The notes: generated by a model not told the origin, from the sequence alone. A stretch of 64,000 nt of DNA from Paenibacillus artemisiicola (GCF_017652985.1 NZ_JAGGDJ010000010.1:92672-156671), one strand, 5' to 3'; shown: positions 45,361-53,767, numbered from the stretch's first letter. Program-made: numbers and translations.

Positions 45361-45858
45361 ATGGAGCTATCCTTCAGACGCGCGTCGCGCGGGCTGATCG
45401 CGGCGGAGCTGGCGATTTTGAACGCCAATCCGTATTTTAACCGCTTGTCCAAGGATAAAGAGCGGCTGACGGCCGCGGACGTTGAAGCGGAACATCGGGA
45501 TGCCGAGGCCGCCGGCGCGGAGCGGTACGTCCTTTTCGCGGACGGAGAGCCCGTCGGCGTCCTTGAATTTCTGATGATCAATCCGAACGATGCCTGCGCG
45601 TGGATCGGACTGCTCGTGATCCGGTCGCAAAGCCACGGCAGGGGATACGGGAAACGGGCGCTGGCCTGGTTCGACGCTTTGATGCGCGACCGCGGCGTGA
45701 CCGTCCACCGGCTCGGCGTGCTGGCGGGCAACGCGCCCGCGCACGCGTTTTGGCGCAGTCAAGGCGCCGCGGAGGTCAAACCCGCCGTCCTGCCCGACGG
45801 CAAACCGATCGTCATCTACGAACGGTTCGTCCGGGGCGGGGACGGATGCATTTCATAA
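45361..45858 (+). CDS. GNAT family N-acetyltransferase
   Basis: The 165-aa protein has the GNAT core: motif A RSQSHGRGYGKRALAWFD and motif B HRLGVLAGNAPAHAFWRSQGA. The N-terminal part (ELSFRRASRGLIAAELAILN) is family-typical. The acceptor substrate is unknown. ATG 45361 has AAAGGAAG upstream; an in-frame TTG at 45328 is possible. The next gene begins 18 bp downstream, so the two may be co-transcribed. Confidence 0.82.
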   Translation: MELSFRRASRGLIAAELAILNANPYFNRLSKDKERLTAADVEAEHRDAEAAGAERYVLFADGEPVGVLEFLMINPNDACAWIGLLVIRSQSHGRGYGKRALAWFDALMRDRGVTVHRLGVLAGNAPAHAFWRSQGAAEVKPAVLPDGKPIVIYERFVRGGDGCIS

Positions 45859-45876
45859 AGACGGGAGATTAAGCGA

Positions 45877-46356
45877 ATGTACAGAATAGCGATGCTCGGC
45901 GTGCTGCTATGTCTGGCCGTGCTGCTGAACGCCTGTTCGGCGAGCGAGGATACCCCACCGCAGGATCCCGTCTCGGGCGAACAGATTGATTATAGAGATT
46001 CGACGGGCGCTACCGACGTCATGAACGCCTACGAAGAATCGATGGTCGAAGCGATCAACAAGAACCGCTTCTCGCTGGTGGCGGGGTTGCTCGACCCGGA
46101 AGGACCGCTGTACAAGGAGCAGGATAACCTCGTCCGCCATCTCAGCGGCTTGAACATCAAGGAGAAGCTGATCCGCTTCCAGATCATGAACATCCAAAAA
46201 ATCAACGGCGAATACAAGTTTTACATCGTCGAGAAGATCGGCATTTATTATCCCGAGGGCAAATCGACGGTCAACGAATACCAATGGATCTACACCGTCA
46301 CGCAGCATCCCGCCACGAACGCGTTCAAGGTATTCAGCATCGAACGCTGGGAATAG
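45877..46356 (+). CDS. Small lipoprotein of unknown function
   Basis: The 159-aa protein has a lipoprotein signal peptide with lipobox LLNAC, so C20 would be acylated and the protein anchored outside the membrane. The mature part (TDVMNAYEESMVEAINKNRF, then QIMNIQKINGEYKFYIVE and VNEYQWIYTV) alternates helix and strand in the manner of NTF2-like or TcaA-type C-terminal domains (inference). GGGAGAT precedes ATG 45877. No partner is obvious. Confidence 0.8.
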   Translation: MYRIAMLGVLLCLAVLLNACSASEDTPPQDPVSGEQIDYRDSTGATDVMNAYEESMVEAINKNRFSLVAGLLDPEGPLYKEQDNLVRHLSGLNIKEKLIRFQIMNIQKINGEYKFYIVEKIGIYYPEGKSTVNEYQWIYTVTQHPATNAFKVFSIERWE

Positions 46357-46458
46357 CCGCGCAGGCGCGCGTTCAAGCCGAACCAAGCGACGGGCAGGCA
46401 GAGCCGCAGGGCGGCCGTCTGCCCGTTTTGCCAATCCTAGGAGCCAAGAGGTGCAGCA

Positions 46459-46959
46459 ATGTCGAACAGAACGGCGTTTGTGCCGTACGAAGAACGGTAT
46501 TTGGAGCAGGTGCGCGGAACGTATAATCATTTTGTCGCCCATACGACCGTATCGTTCGATTTACATCCCTACACGCCGGAGCAAATGAAAGCGCTGATCG
46601 AGCCGTTGTCCGACATCTACCGGTCGTACGTCGTCCTCCATGAAGGGGAATACGCGGGCTATATCATGCTGACGCAGCACAAGAAGCGTCCCGCGTTCAA
46701 CGTCACCGGGGAAATGACGATCTATCTCGAGCCGGCGTTCACCGGCAAAGGAATCGGCCGGGAAGCGATGGCGTTCCTTGAAGAAACGGCGCGGGAGCTC
46801 GGCTTCCATTCGCTTATCGCGACCATCTGCACGGAGAACGAAAGCAGCGTCGCGCTCTTCACGAAGCTCGGCTACAAGCAGGTGTCGCATTACGTGGAAA
46901 TCGCCTACAAATTCGACCGTTGGCTGGATTTGGTCTGCCTGCAGAAAATATTGAACTGA
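46459..46959 (+). CDS. GNAT N-acetyltransferase, phosphinothricin acetyltransferase-like
   Basis: The 166-aa protein resembles the PAT/YwnH group: VPYEERYLEQVRGTYNHFVAHTT at the start, EPAFTGKGIGREAMAFLEE as the acetyl-CoA loop, and CTENESSVALFTKLGYKQV near the end. PAT relatives acetylate methionine sulfoximine or phosphinothricin, but related enzymes act on other amines. AGAGGTG precedes ATG 46459. It is the third GNAT gene within 2.4 kb; the three are divergent and not recent duplicates. Confidence 0.85.
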   Translation: MSNRTAFVPYEERYLEQVRGTYNHFVAHTTVSFDLHPYTPEQMKALIEPLSDIYRSYVVLHEGEYAGYIMLTQHKKRPAFNVTGEMTIYLEPAFTGKGIGREAMAFLEETARELGFHSLIATICTENESSVALFTKLGYKQVSHYVEIAYKFDRWLDLVCLQKILN

Positions 46960-47139
46960 ATCTTGCCTTCATTCGCGCGATTGCTTCGCCGTCTGGCATG
47001 AAACGCCGGCGCGCGGAATAGCCATAGTTGGAAGAGGGACGGGCGTATTTGCCGCGCAAGCGCGCCTAGTCTCACGGAAGCGATCTATCACTCGCGCCTC
47101 GTTCATGGGCCGCGGGGATCGGAGGGGCTGACGGGAACC

Positions 47140-47559
47140 ATGAAAAAAGCGATTGCGCTCATTACGGCGGCTTACGCCTTGCTGCTCTTCTATTGGATGT
47201 TCATCGGCTTCGGACGGACGAATCCGCAGCTGCCCGGTTATAACTACAATGTCATGCCGCTGCATACGATCCGGCTGTACTTCGTTCATGCGGACAGCTT
47301 CCGGCCTGCGTATTGGGCCGTGAACATCGTCGGCAACGTCGCGGTGTTCGCGCCGTTCGGCCTGTCGCTTCCGTACTTGTTCCGGCTGCGGCTGTTCTCG
47401 TTCACGGCGTTCTTCGTCTGCGTGCTGTTCCTGCTCGAGACCTTCCAGCTGCTGCTGCAGCGCGGCAGCTTCGATATCGACGATATTTTGCTGAATACGC
47501 TGGGCGCGCTGCTCGGGTACGCGACGCTGCAGCTCATACGAAAGCGGGTGTCCGCATGA
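47140..47559 (+). CDS. VanZ family membrane protein
   Basis: The 139-aa protein has four TM segments and the VanZ landmarks: YNVMPLHTIRLYF, the NIVGNVAVFAPFGLSLPYLF segment, ETFQLLLQRGSFDIDDILLN and a final TM. VanZ gives low-level teicoplanin resistance in enterococci; chromosomal relatives are of unknown function. Its TGA overlaps the ATG of the HAD gene (ATGA), so it heads a coupled three-gene operon. Confidence 0.88.
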   Translation: MKKAIALITAAYALLLFYWMFIGFGRTNPQLPGYNYNVMPLHTIRLYFVHADSFRPAYWAVNIVGNVAVFAPFGLSLPYLFRLRLFSFTAFFVCVLFLLETFQLLLQRGSFDIDDILLNTLGALLGYATLQLIRKRVSA

Positions 47560-48275
47560 AGGCCTACAAGGCGATCTTGTTCGACCTCGACAATACGCTG
47601 CTCGATTACGACGCCAGCGAACGGGAATCGATGCAAGGCGCGATTCGCCGCTTCGGGCTGCCGGATCGCGAAGGGTTCCTCTGGGAAGCGTTCCGGGCGG
47701 CGTTCGCTCCGATCAATTGGACGTATTGGAGCGAACGGATGGCGCGGAACCTGCATATCTCGCAGGTGCTGGAATATTCGTTCCGCGATACGCTGGCGCA
47801 GCTGGGGCACGACGGCGTGCCGGCCGCGGAGCTCGCGGCGGCGTACTGGGAGCTGTTTTGTTCGTCCTGCCGTTTCATGGACGGCACGCCGGAGCTGCTC
47901 CCGCGGCTTCACGGCGCCTATGCGCTCGGCATCGTGTCGAACGGAATCGGGGAAGCGCAGCGCAAGCGGCTGGCGACCGGGGGCATCCTGCATTATTTTC
48001 CTCATGTGTTCGTATCGGACGAGGTCGGCGCCGCGAAGCCGGACAGGCTGATCTTCGACCGGGCCGTAGCTTCGCTCGGCGTGCCGCGGGCGGACATTCT
48101 GTTCGTCGGCGACAACCTGAAGGACGATTACGAAGGCGCCCGCGCGGCGGGAATCGACTTCTGCCATTACAATCCCGGCCGCAAGCCCGCGGACGCCGCC
48201 ATTGCGCCCGACTATACGATCCATGCGCTCTTCGAGCTGGACGCCATCATTTCAAGGGAAGAGGAACAGCGATGA
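47556..48275 (+). CDS. HAD family hydrolase, YjjG-type nucleotidase
   Basis: The 239-aa protein has HAD motif I AILFDLDNTLLDYD (D10, D12), motif II GIVSNGIGEAQ, the Lys in DEVGAAKPDRLIFDRA and motif IV ILFVGDNLKDDYEGA. The helical C1 cap and the NTLLDYD start match YjjG/YfnB nucleotidases that clear non-canonical pyrimidine nucleotides or other small phosphates. It overlaps both neighbours by ATGA (upstream VanZ, downstream HisA-like). Confidence 0.9.
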   Translation: MKAYKAILFDLDNTLLDYDASERESMQGAIRRFGLPDREGFLWEAFRAAFAPINWTYWSERMARNLHISQVLEYSFRDTLAQLGHDGVPAAELAAAYWELFCSSCRFMDGTPELLPRLHGAYALGIVSNGIGEAQRKRLATGGILHYFPHVFVSDEVGAAKPDRLIFDRAVASLGVPRADILFVGDNLKDDYEGARAAGIDFCHYNPGRKPADAAIAPDYTIHALFELDAIISREEEQR

Positions 48276-49027
48276 AATTCAGGCCATGCATTGACCTGCA
48301 CAACGGCAAAGTCAAACAAATCGTGGGCGAAACGCTCGGCGACAGCAAGAAGCAAGTGGTGGAGAACTTCGTCTCCGCGCACGATTCCGCCTATTATTCG
48401 GAGATGTTCCGGCGAGACGGGCTGAAGGGCGGCCATGTCATCATGCTCGGCCCCGGCAATGAAGAGGCCGCGCTGGCGGCGCTTCGGGCCTACCCGGGCG
48501 GCCTGCAGATCGGCGGCGGCATCCGCGCGGACAACGCCGCGCGGTATCTTGAGGCGGGCGCGTCGCATGTCATCGTCACCTCGTACATCTTCCGCGACGG
48601 CGAGCTCGACATGGACAACCTGCGGCGGATCGTTGCCGAGGTCGGCAAGGAGCGGCTCGTCATCGACCTCAGCTGCAAGCAGCTGGACGGCGAATGGCGC
48701 GTCGTGACGAACCAATGGAAGACGTTCAGCCGATTCGTCGTGAACAAGGAGCATCTGCGCGAGCTGGAGGCGTACTGCGACGAATACCTCGTGCACGCCG
48801 TCGACGTCGAGGGCAAGCGGACCGGGATACTCGGCAGTCTCGTCGAGCAGCTGGCGGAGGGCGTCACAATTCCGACGACGTACGCGGGCGGCGCGCGCTC
48901 GTTCGCGGATCTGGAGCAGTTCCGCGCGTTATCCCGGGGCAAGCTGGACATTACGGTCGGCAGCGCGCTCGATATTTTCGGCGGCGAGCTCCCTTATGCG
49001 GACGTCGTCGCGTACTGCAACCGATAA
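48272..49027 (+). CDS. hisA: HisA-type phosphoribosyl isomerase of the eukaryotic class
   Basis: The 251-aa TIM barrel matches the plant/fungal form of ProFAR isomerase rather than the usual bacterial HisA. Evidence: KFRPCIDLHNGKVKQIVG (catalytic D8), GLKGGHVIMLGPGNEEAALA, GLQIGGGIRADNAARYLEAG, ASHVIVTSYIFRDG, and DEYLVHAVDVEGKRTGI (second catalytic Asp). HisA converts ProFAR to PRFAR in histidine synthesis. It is not in a his operon here but is coupled to a HAD phosphatase gene. Whether it is the cell's only HisA cannot be seen from this window. Confidence 0.88.
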   Translation: MKFRPCIDLHNGKVKQIVGETLGDSKKQVVENFVSAHDSAYYSEMFRRDGLKGGHVIMLGPGNEEAALAALRAYPGGLQIGGGIRADNAARYLEAGASHVIVTSYIFRDGELDMDNLRRIVAEVGKERLVIDLSCKQLDGEWRVVTNQWKTFSRFVVNKEHLRELEAYCDEYLVHAVDVEGKRTGILGSLVEQLAEGVTIPTTYAGGARSFADLEQFRALSRGKLDITVGSALDIFGGELPYADVVAYCNR

Positions 49028-49050
49028 CGGGTCAAGCGGAATCGAAACCG

Positions 49051-49081
49051 CCGGCTGCGCGGATCGCGCGGCCGGTTTTTT
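49051..49081 (+). terminator. Terminator of the VanZ-HAD-HisA operon
   Basis: CCGGCTGCGCG (49051-49061), loop GAT, CGCGCGGCCGG (49065-49075), then TTTTTT. Confidence 0.9.
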
Positions 49082-49092
49082 GTGGTCTCCTC

Positions 49093-49122
49093 TTGTCCGA
49101 TTCGCGTCGTTAGAGGTATAAT
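49093..49122 (+). promoter_or_regulatory. Promoter of the P-loop kinase gene
   Basis: TTGTCC (49093-49098), 18-bp spacer, TATAAT (49117-49122). Confidence 0.65.
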
Positions 49123-49146
49123 CTTCCAAATTGGGAGGGGATACCG

Positions 49147-49704
49147 ATGAAATTCGTGCTGGTGTTCGGACCGCAAGCCGTCGGCAAAATGACGGTCGGC
49201 CAAGAGCTCGAGAAAATCACGGGCTTGAAGTTGTTTCATAATCACATGGCGATCGAGCTCGTCTACCCTTACTTTGGTTTCAGCGCGGAGGCTTGGCGGC
49301 TGACGAACCTGATTCGGATGGAAATCTTCCAAGCGGCGGCGGCCAGCGACATGGAGGGGATGATCTTCACGTACGTCTGGGCGTTCAACGAACAGGAGGA
49401 TTGGGACTACGTGGACCGGATTTGCCGCATCGTCGAAGAGGCCGGCGGAGAGATGTTCTTCGTCGAGCTGGAAGCGGCGCTCGAATCGAGGCTGGATCGT
49501 AACCGGACGCCGAACCGGTTGGCGCACAAGCCGACGAAGCGGGACGTCGCGAAGTCGGAGCAGGAGCTGCTCGGGAGCCTGGACCTGTACCGGCTGAACT
49601 CGAATCCCGGCGAAATTGCCCGTCCGAATTACGTGCGGATCGACAACACCGGGCTCAGCCCCGAAGAGACCGCGCTTGCCATCCGGTCGCGTTTCGGCCT
49701 GTAA
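49147..49704 (+). CDS. P-loop kinase-like ATPase (shikimate kinase-like)
   Basis: The 185-aa protein begins with a Walker A motif (FGPQAVGKMTVGQELEK) and folds like small NMP/shikimate kinases. The FHNHMAIELVYPYFGF stretch and the ESRLDRNRTPNRLAHKPTKRD lid region, with paired arginines, are characteristic of a Bacillales family of uncharacterised kinases. The substrate is unknown. TTGGGAGGGG precedes ATG 49147. It has its own promoter and no close operon partner. Confidence 0.75.
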   Translation: MKFVLVFGPQAVGKMTVGQELEKITGLKLFHNHMAIELVYPYFGFSAEAWRLTNLIRMEIFQAAAASDMEGMIFTYVWAFNEQEDWDYVDRICRIVEEAGGEMFFVELEAALESRLDRNRTPNRLAHKPTKRDVAKSEQELLGSLDLYRLNSNPGEIARPNYVRIDNTGLSPEETALAIRSRFGL

Positions 49705-49825
49705 CGCGCCCGCGGTTGGCGTATCCGGCCCAAATCATGGATAGCTTTTCCCCTTGCAAGCGATTACAATGAAGAAGTGACTGCTTGTCCTCATCTAATC
49801 CATGATTAAGGGAGTGGCTGATCCT

Positions 49826-51043
49826 ATGGCAGGAAATCGTGCGGTAGTCTATGTGGAGCCCGGCAAGGTCGAGGTGCGCGACATTTCGTACCCGGAGCTG
49901 ATCTTGCGCGACGGTCCGGGCGTGAATCCGCTCAACGTCGGTAGAAAATGCGAACATGGCGTCATTCTGAAAGTCATTACGACGAACATTTGCGGCAGCG
50001 ACCAGCACATGGTACGCGGCCGTACGACCGCGCCGAGCGGATTGGTGCTCGGGCACGAGATCACGGGCGAGGTCATCGAAGTCGGCCGCGACGTGGAATT
50101 CATCAAGAAGGGCGATCTCGTCTCCGTGCCGTTCAACATCGCGTGCGGCCGGTGCCGGAACTGCAAGGAACGCAACACGAACGTATGCGAGAACGTCAAT
50201 CCGGACCGTCCCGGCTCCGCCTACGGCTACGTGGACATGGGCGGCTGGGTCGGCGGCCAATCCGAATACGTCATGGTGCCATACGCGGACTTCCAGCTGC
50301 TGAAATTCCCGGATAAAGACCGGGCGTTGGAAAAAATTCTCGATCTCACGATGCTGTCGGACATCTTCCCGACCGGCTATCACGGCGCGGTCAGCGCGGG
50401 CGTGAAGCCAGGCTCGACGGTATACATAGCGGGCGCGGGCCCGGTCGGCCTGGCCGCCGCGCATTCCGCGCAGCTGCTGGGCGCCTCGGTCGTCATCGTC
50501 GGCGATCTGAACGCCGAGCGGCTGGCGCAGGCGAGAAGCTTCGGCTGCGAGACCGTCAACCTGCGCGAGCATCCGAACCTGGGAGAGCAGATCGAACAGA
50601 TTCTCGGCGTGCCCGAGGTGGACTGCGCCGTCGACTGCGTCGGCTTCGAAGCGCACGGCCATGGCAAGGGGCACGGGGAGGCGCCGGCGACGGTGCTGAA
50701 CTCCATCATGGAAGTGACGCGCGCAGGCGGCCGGCTCGGCATTCCGGGCCTGTACGTGACGGGCGACCCCGGTGCCGTCGACGCGGACGCGAAGATCGGC
50801 ACGCTGAAGATCCGCTTCGGCCTCGGCTGGGCGAAGTCCCATACGTTCGTGACCGGCCAGACGCCGGTCATGCAGTACAACCGCGAGCTGATGAGCGCGA
50901 TTCTGAGCGGCCGGGCCCAAATCGCCAAGGCGGTCAACGCCACGCTCATATCGCTGGACGAAGCGCCGGCCGCATACGGGGCGTTCGACCAAGGCGTCTC
51001 GAAGAAGTTCGTCATCGATCCGCACGGCTCGATCAGACGGTAA
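49826..51043 (+). CDS. fdhA: Glutathione-independent formaldehyde dehydrogenase
   Basis: This 405-aa zinc-dependent medium-chain dehydrogenase oxidises formaldehyde with NAD+. It has catalytic zinc ligands C56 (NICGSDQH) and H77-E78 (GHEITGEV). The structural zinc cysteines C107, C110, C113 and C121 (CGRCRNCKERNTNVC) have the spacing of the Pseudomonas putida enzyme. The Rossmann motif is AGAGPVGLAAAHSA. The inserted loop FEAHGHGKGHGEAPATVLN is typical of FdhA, which holds NAD tightly. ATG 49826 was chosen; ATG 49802 is in frame without a ribosome site. It is monocistronic. Confidence 0.92.
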   Translation: MAGNRAVVYVEPGKVEVRDISYPELILRDGPGVNPLNVGRKCEHGVILKVITTNICGSDQHMVRGRTTAPSGLVLGHEITGEVIEVGRDVEFIKKGDLVSVPFNIACGRCRNCKERNTNVCENVNPDRPGSAYGYVDMGGWVGGQSEYVMVPYADFQLLKFPDKDRALEKILDLTMLSDIFPTGYHGAVSAGVKPGSTVYIAGAGPVGLAAAHSAQLLGASVVIVGDLNAERLAQARSFGCETVNLREHPNLGEQIEQILGVPEVDCAVDCVGFEAHGHGKGHGEAPATVLNSIMEVTRAGGRLGIPGLYVTGDPGAVDADAKIGTLKIRFGLGWAKSHTFVTGQTPVMQYNRELMSAILSGRAQIAKAVNATLISLDEAPAAYGAFDQGVSKKFVIDPHGSIRR

Positions 51044-51059
51044 TCCGTTGCCGGTCCGC

Positions 51060-51095
51060 AAGCCGCGCCGCCCCGCGAAGGGCGGCGCGGCTTTT
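51060..51095 (+). terminator. Terminator after fdhA
   Basis: AAGCCGCGCCGCCC (51060-51073), 6-nt loop, GGGCGGCGCGGCTT (51080-51093), then TTG. Confidence 0.85.
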
Positions 51096-51221
51096 GCGTG
51101 CCGCGGCTCCGCGAAATCCGGCGGCTTCGCAATAAATCCATTCCAACGGATGGAAAGACATGGTACACTGATATCGGGTCAACCTTTTAGCAGCGAAATT
51201 GTTTGCGGGAGGTCATTCGCG

Positions 51222-51674
51222 ATGAATAATTGCTCCACGATTACCAAGCCGGCGATGAATATGGTCGGCATCAGTTATTGCGGTCCGTATTCCACGTTTC
51301 CGGACGAAGCCATTCATCTGCAGAGTGAGTTTCTCTCCAGAAAACACGAAATCGAAGGCGACGTGAAGACGACCGTCCTGTACAGCCCGTATTTCGGCAA
51401 CGAAGTATTCGCGACGTATTGGGCATGCTTCGAGGTCCCCCATTTGGAGCAGGTGCCTCCGGGCATGGTGCAATTCACGATTCCGCAGCGGACGTACGCC
51501 ATGTCCGTCTGCACGAACAAACGGATCGGCGAAGGCTACGAGCAGCTGACGGCCTGGATGAACGAAGAGAAGCTGGCGAAGCGGGAGAACGCCGTTTCCC
51601 TCGAAATCTTTTATATTGACGAGCATTTGGAAGAGGAGCAGGTCGAACTGCTGATTCCGATTGACGAACCATAA
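51222..51674 (+). CDS. GyrI-like/AraC effector-binding domain protein
   Basis: The 150-aa protein is a stand-alone SHS2-duplication domain: KPAMNMVGISYCGPYS at the start, TYWACFEVPHLEQVPPGM in the middle, and SLEIFYIDEHLEEEQVELLIPID at the end, the usual ending of GyrI-like small-molecule binding domains. Such proteins bind hydrophobic ligands or sequester toxins; none is implied here. GGGAGGTC precedes ATG 51222. Confidence 0.8.
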   Translation: MNNCSTITKPAMNMVGISYCGPYSTFPDEAIHLQSEFLSRKHEIEGDVKTTVLYSPYFGNEVFATYWACFEVPHLEQVPPGMVQFTIPQRTYAMSVCTNKRIGEGYEQLTAWMNEEKLAKRENAVSLEIFYIDEHLEEEQVELLIPIDEP

Positions 51675-51729
51675 CGGCAAGCGGTAAGGAACGGAAGAAC
51701 GGAAACCGAGAAGAATGCGGTCCTTATCA

Positions 51730-51776
51730 AACACCTCGCCCGTCGGCTGACGAAGCCGACGGGCGAGGTGTTTTTT
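51730..51776 (+). terminator. Very strong terminator after the GyrI-like gene
   Basis: A 19-bp perfect stem (51730-51748 with 51754-51772) runs into TTTTTT. It isolates the sugar-importer control region that follows. Confidence 0.95.
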
Positions 51777-51832
51777 CTATGTGCCCGCAACCGCAGGGCT
51801 GCGGACCGTTGAACAGTGGATTCAAGAGTACT

Positions 51833-51865
51833 TTGTATTAAATATACATACAAAATGTATACAAT
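51833..51865 (+). promoter_or_regulatory. Distal TTGTAT operator cluster
   Basis: TTGTAT (51833-51838) and ATACAA (51848-51853) form inverted arms with 9-bp spacing. ATGTATACAAT (51855-51865) has a GTATAC palindromic centre. The unit repeats the TTGTATA core of the promoter-proximal site about 110 bp downstream. The region is markedly AT-rich compared with its surroundings. Confidence 0.5.
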
Positions 51866-51951
51866 AAAATCGCCCTTATTTTAAGGTCCTTATCGACCAT
51901 TCCTGCGGGAGAAGATTGTCATTTCCTAAGTGAAAATATTTATCGTATATA

Positions 51952-51993
51952 AATTGTATACCAATTGTATATGCAAATGGATTGGTGTATGAT
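51952..51993 (+). promoter_or_regulatory. Promoter of the sugar ABC operon with overlapping direct repeats
   Basis: -35 TTGTAT (51965-51970), 17-bp spacer, -10 TATGAT (51988-51993). The 9-mer AATTGTATA occurs at 51952 and 51963, exactly 11 bp apart, and the second copy contains the -35 box. A regulator binding the repeats on one face of the helix would compete with or recruit RNA polymerase. The TTGTATA core resembles GntR-family operators; no regulator gene lies nearby. Confidence 0.6.
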
Positions 51994-52024
51994 AATCCCG
52001 ATCGATTCGAGAGGGAGGGTGAAG

Positions 52025-52054
52025 ATGCGGAAGAAGCGGCGGATGTCGTTATGA
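52025..52054 (+). CDS. Possible 9-codon upstream ORF
   Basis: A strong ribosome site (GAGGGAGGGTGA, 52011-52022) precedes ATG CGG AAG AAG CGG CGG ATG TCG TTA TGA (product MRKKRRMSL). The stop overlaps the cre palindrome. It might be a leader peptide or a remnant. Confidence 0.25.
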   Translation: MRKKRRMSL

Positions 52055-52065
52055 CAGCGCTGTCA
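52052..52065 (+). promoter_or_regulatory. cre site (CcpA operator)
   Basis: TGACAGCGCTGTCA is a perfect 14-bp palindrome and fits the catabolite-responsive element consensus TGWNANCGNTNWCA at every position. It lies about 55 bp downstream of the expected transcript start, a position at which CcpA acts as a roadblock. It predicts repression of the importer by preferred sugars. Confidence 0.8.
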
Positions 52066-52126
52066 ATCGAGGGCGGCGGAATCGGTTTCGCCTGATCGTC
52101 ATTATTTTCAATCGGGGGAAGGGGCA

Positions 52127-53767
52127 ATGGCCATGCGCAGGAAACAAGCGGTTATGTCGCTGCTGGCAGCGGCGCTCATGATCGGCACGGCGGCGTGCAG
52201 CGGGGGGAACGACGGCGGGAACAACGCCGGGGACAACGGAAACGGGGCGAACCAGACCGGCAACGCGGGCGCGGACAGCGGCACGATCGACGTTCAATTC
52301 GGCAGCGGGGCGGATCCGAACGCCGAGTTTATGGCGAAGCTGCAGAAGAAGACCGGCGAGACCTGGGAGGACAACCGGTGGACGCGCTTGTACAAAGAGA
52401 AGCTCGGGGTCGTGACGCATTACAAAATGATGTACCCGTACGCGGACTACAACACGCAGCTGAAGCTGGCAATAACGTCGGGCGACCTGCCCGATATTTT
52501 TCCCGTCAACGACAAGGCGGACTTGAAGCAGCTGGCCGAAGGCGGAGCGATTGCCGACATGGGGCCGGTCTACGACAAATACGCGTCGCCGCTCTTGAAG
52601 AGCATCATTGAAGCCGAGACGAAGAGCATCTTCGATCCGGTCACGTTCGGCGGCAAAATCTACGGCATCCCCCAGAAGATGCCGTCCACCAACGGGTACA
52701 GCCATCTGTGGATCCGGGAAGATTGGCTGAAGAAGCTGAACCTGGAGCGGCCGAAGACGATGGACGACGTGTACGCGGTCGCGCAGGCGTTCGCGAAGCA
52801 GGATCCGGACGGCAACGGCAAAGCGGACACGATCGGACTCGGCCTCAACAAGGACGTGCTGTATTCCACGAGAGGCTTGTTCTGGGGCTTCGGCGCGTAT
52901 CCCGACTTCTGGCTGCAGGACGCCGGCGGCAAGGCGCAGTACGGAACGGTGCTTCCGGAGATGAAGCAGCCGCTGGAGCTGCTGGCGCGCATGTACAAGG
53001 AAGGCCTGCTCGACAAGGAGTTCGGCACGAAGGACGAAAGCAAGGAGATGGAAAGCGCGGTCGCGGGCAAAATGGGCATGTTCTACGGTCCGCACTGGCT
53101 GGCCTACAGCGTCGAGAAGACGTCCGAGAACGACAAGAACGCCAAGTGGATCGCGATCCCGCTCCCCGGCGAGGGCGGCAATCCCGTCCATATTCCGCTG
53201 GACAACGCGACGGACGGGTATCTCATCGCGAACAAGAACTTCCCGCATCCCGAGCTGATCGTCGAGATGCTCAATCTGTACGTCGACACGATGTTCGGCG
53301 AGACGAACCGGTTCGAGGAGTTTTGGTCGGACGGCGACATCGATTCGCTCTGGAACATGGGTCCCGTCCATGCCCTCATGCCGTCGCTCGATCTCGTCGG
53401 GCATCAAGACATCAAGCAAGCGGTGGCCGACAACGCGACGGATCAGCTGAGGGGCGTGGCGAAAGGCTTCTACAAGTCGATGCAGGACGGAGTCGTCGGC
53501 ATGTCCATGATGTTCGGCCCGACGGATACGCCGTTCGCTTTCGTGGATCAATCGTATCCGGACGACGTGATTTGGAGCGCGTACAGCGGCGCGCCGACGC
53601 CGACGATGGTCGGCAGCTGGAGCTCGATGGGCGAGCTGGAAGCGACGGCGATGACGGCCATGATTCAAGGCAAGGAGGACGTGGCGTCCGGCTTCGACAA
53701 GTTCGTGGACAGCTGGAACAAGCTTGGCGGCAAGCAGGTCGTCGAAGAAGTGAATGCGCCGCAATAA
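52127..53767 (+). CDS. ABC sugar transporter, extracellular solute-binding lipoprotein
   Basis: The 546-aa protein has a lipoprotein signal peptide ending in GTAAC (C24), a Gly/Asn-rich linker (GGNDGGNNAGDNGNGANQTG), then a large family 1 solute-binding domain with GDLPDIFPVNDKADLKQLAE and WIREDWLKKLNLERPKTMDD. The length of about 550 and the DPDGNGKADTIGL signature match the LplA/YtcQ group of Paenibacillus, which bind oligosaccharides, for example from polysaccharide breakdown. GGGGGAAGGGG precedes ATG 52127. It heads an operon with two permeases. Confidence 0.93.
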   Translation: MAMRRKQAVMSLLAAALMIGTAACSGGNDGGNNAGDNGNGANQTGNAGADSGTIDVQFGSGADPNAEFMAKLQKKTGETWEDNRWTRLYKEKLGVVTHYKMMYPYADYNTQLKLAITSGDLPDIFPVNDKADLKQLAEGGAIADMGPVYDKYASPLLKSIIEAETKSIFDPVTFGGKIYGIPQKMPSTNGYSHLWIREDWLKKLNLERPKTMDDVYAVAQAFAKQDPDGNGKADTIGLGLNKDVLYSTRGLFWGFGAYPDFWLQDAGGKAQYGTVLPEMKQPLELLARMYKEGLLDKEFGTKDESKEMESAVAGKMGMFYGPHWLAYSVEKTSENDKNAKWIAIPLPGEGGNPVHIPLDNATDGYLIANKNFPHPELIVEMLNLYVDTMFGETNRFEEFWSDGDIDSLWNMGPVHALMPSLDLVGHQDIKQAVADNATDQLRGVAKGFYKSMQDGVVGMSMMFGPTDTPFAFVDQSYPDDVIWSAYSGAPTPTMVGSWSSMGELEATAMTAMIQGKEDVASGFDKFVDSWNKLGGKQVVEEVNAPQ

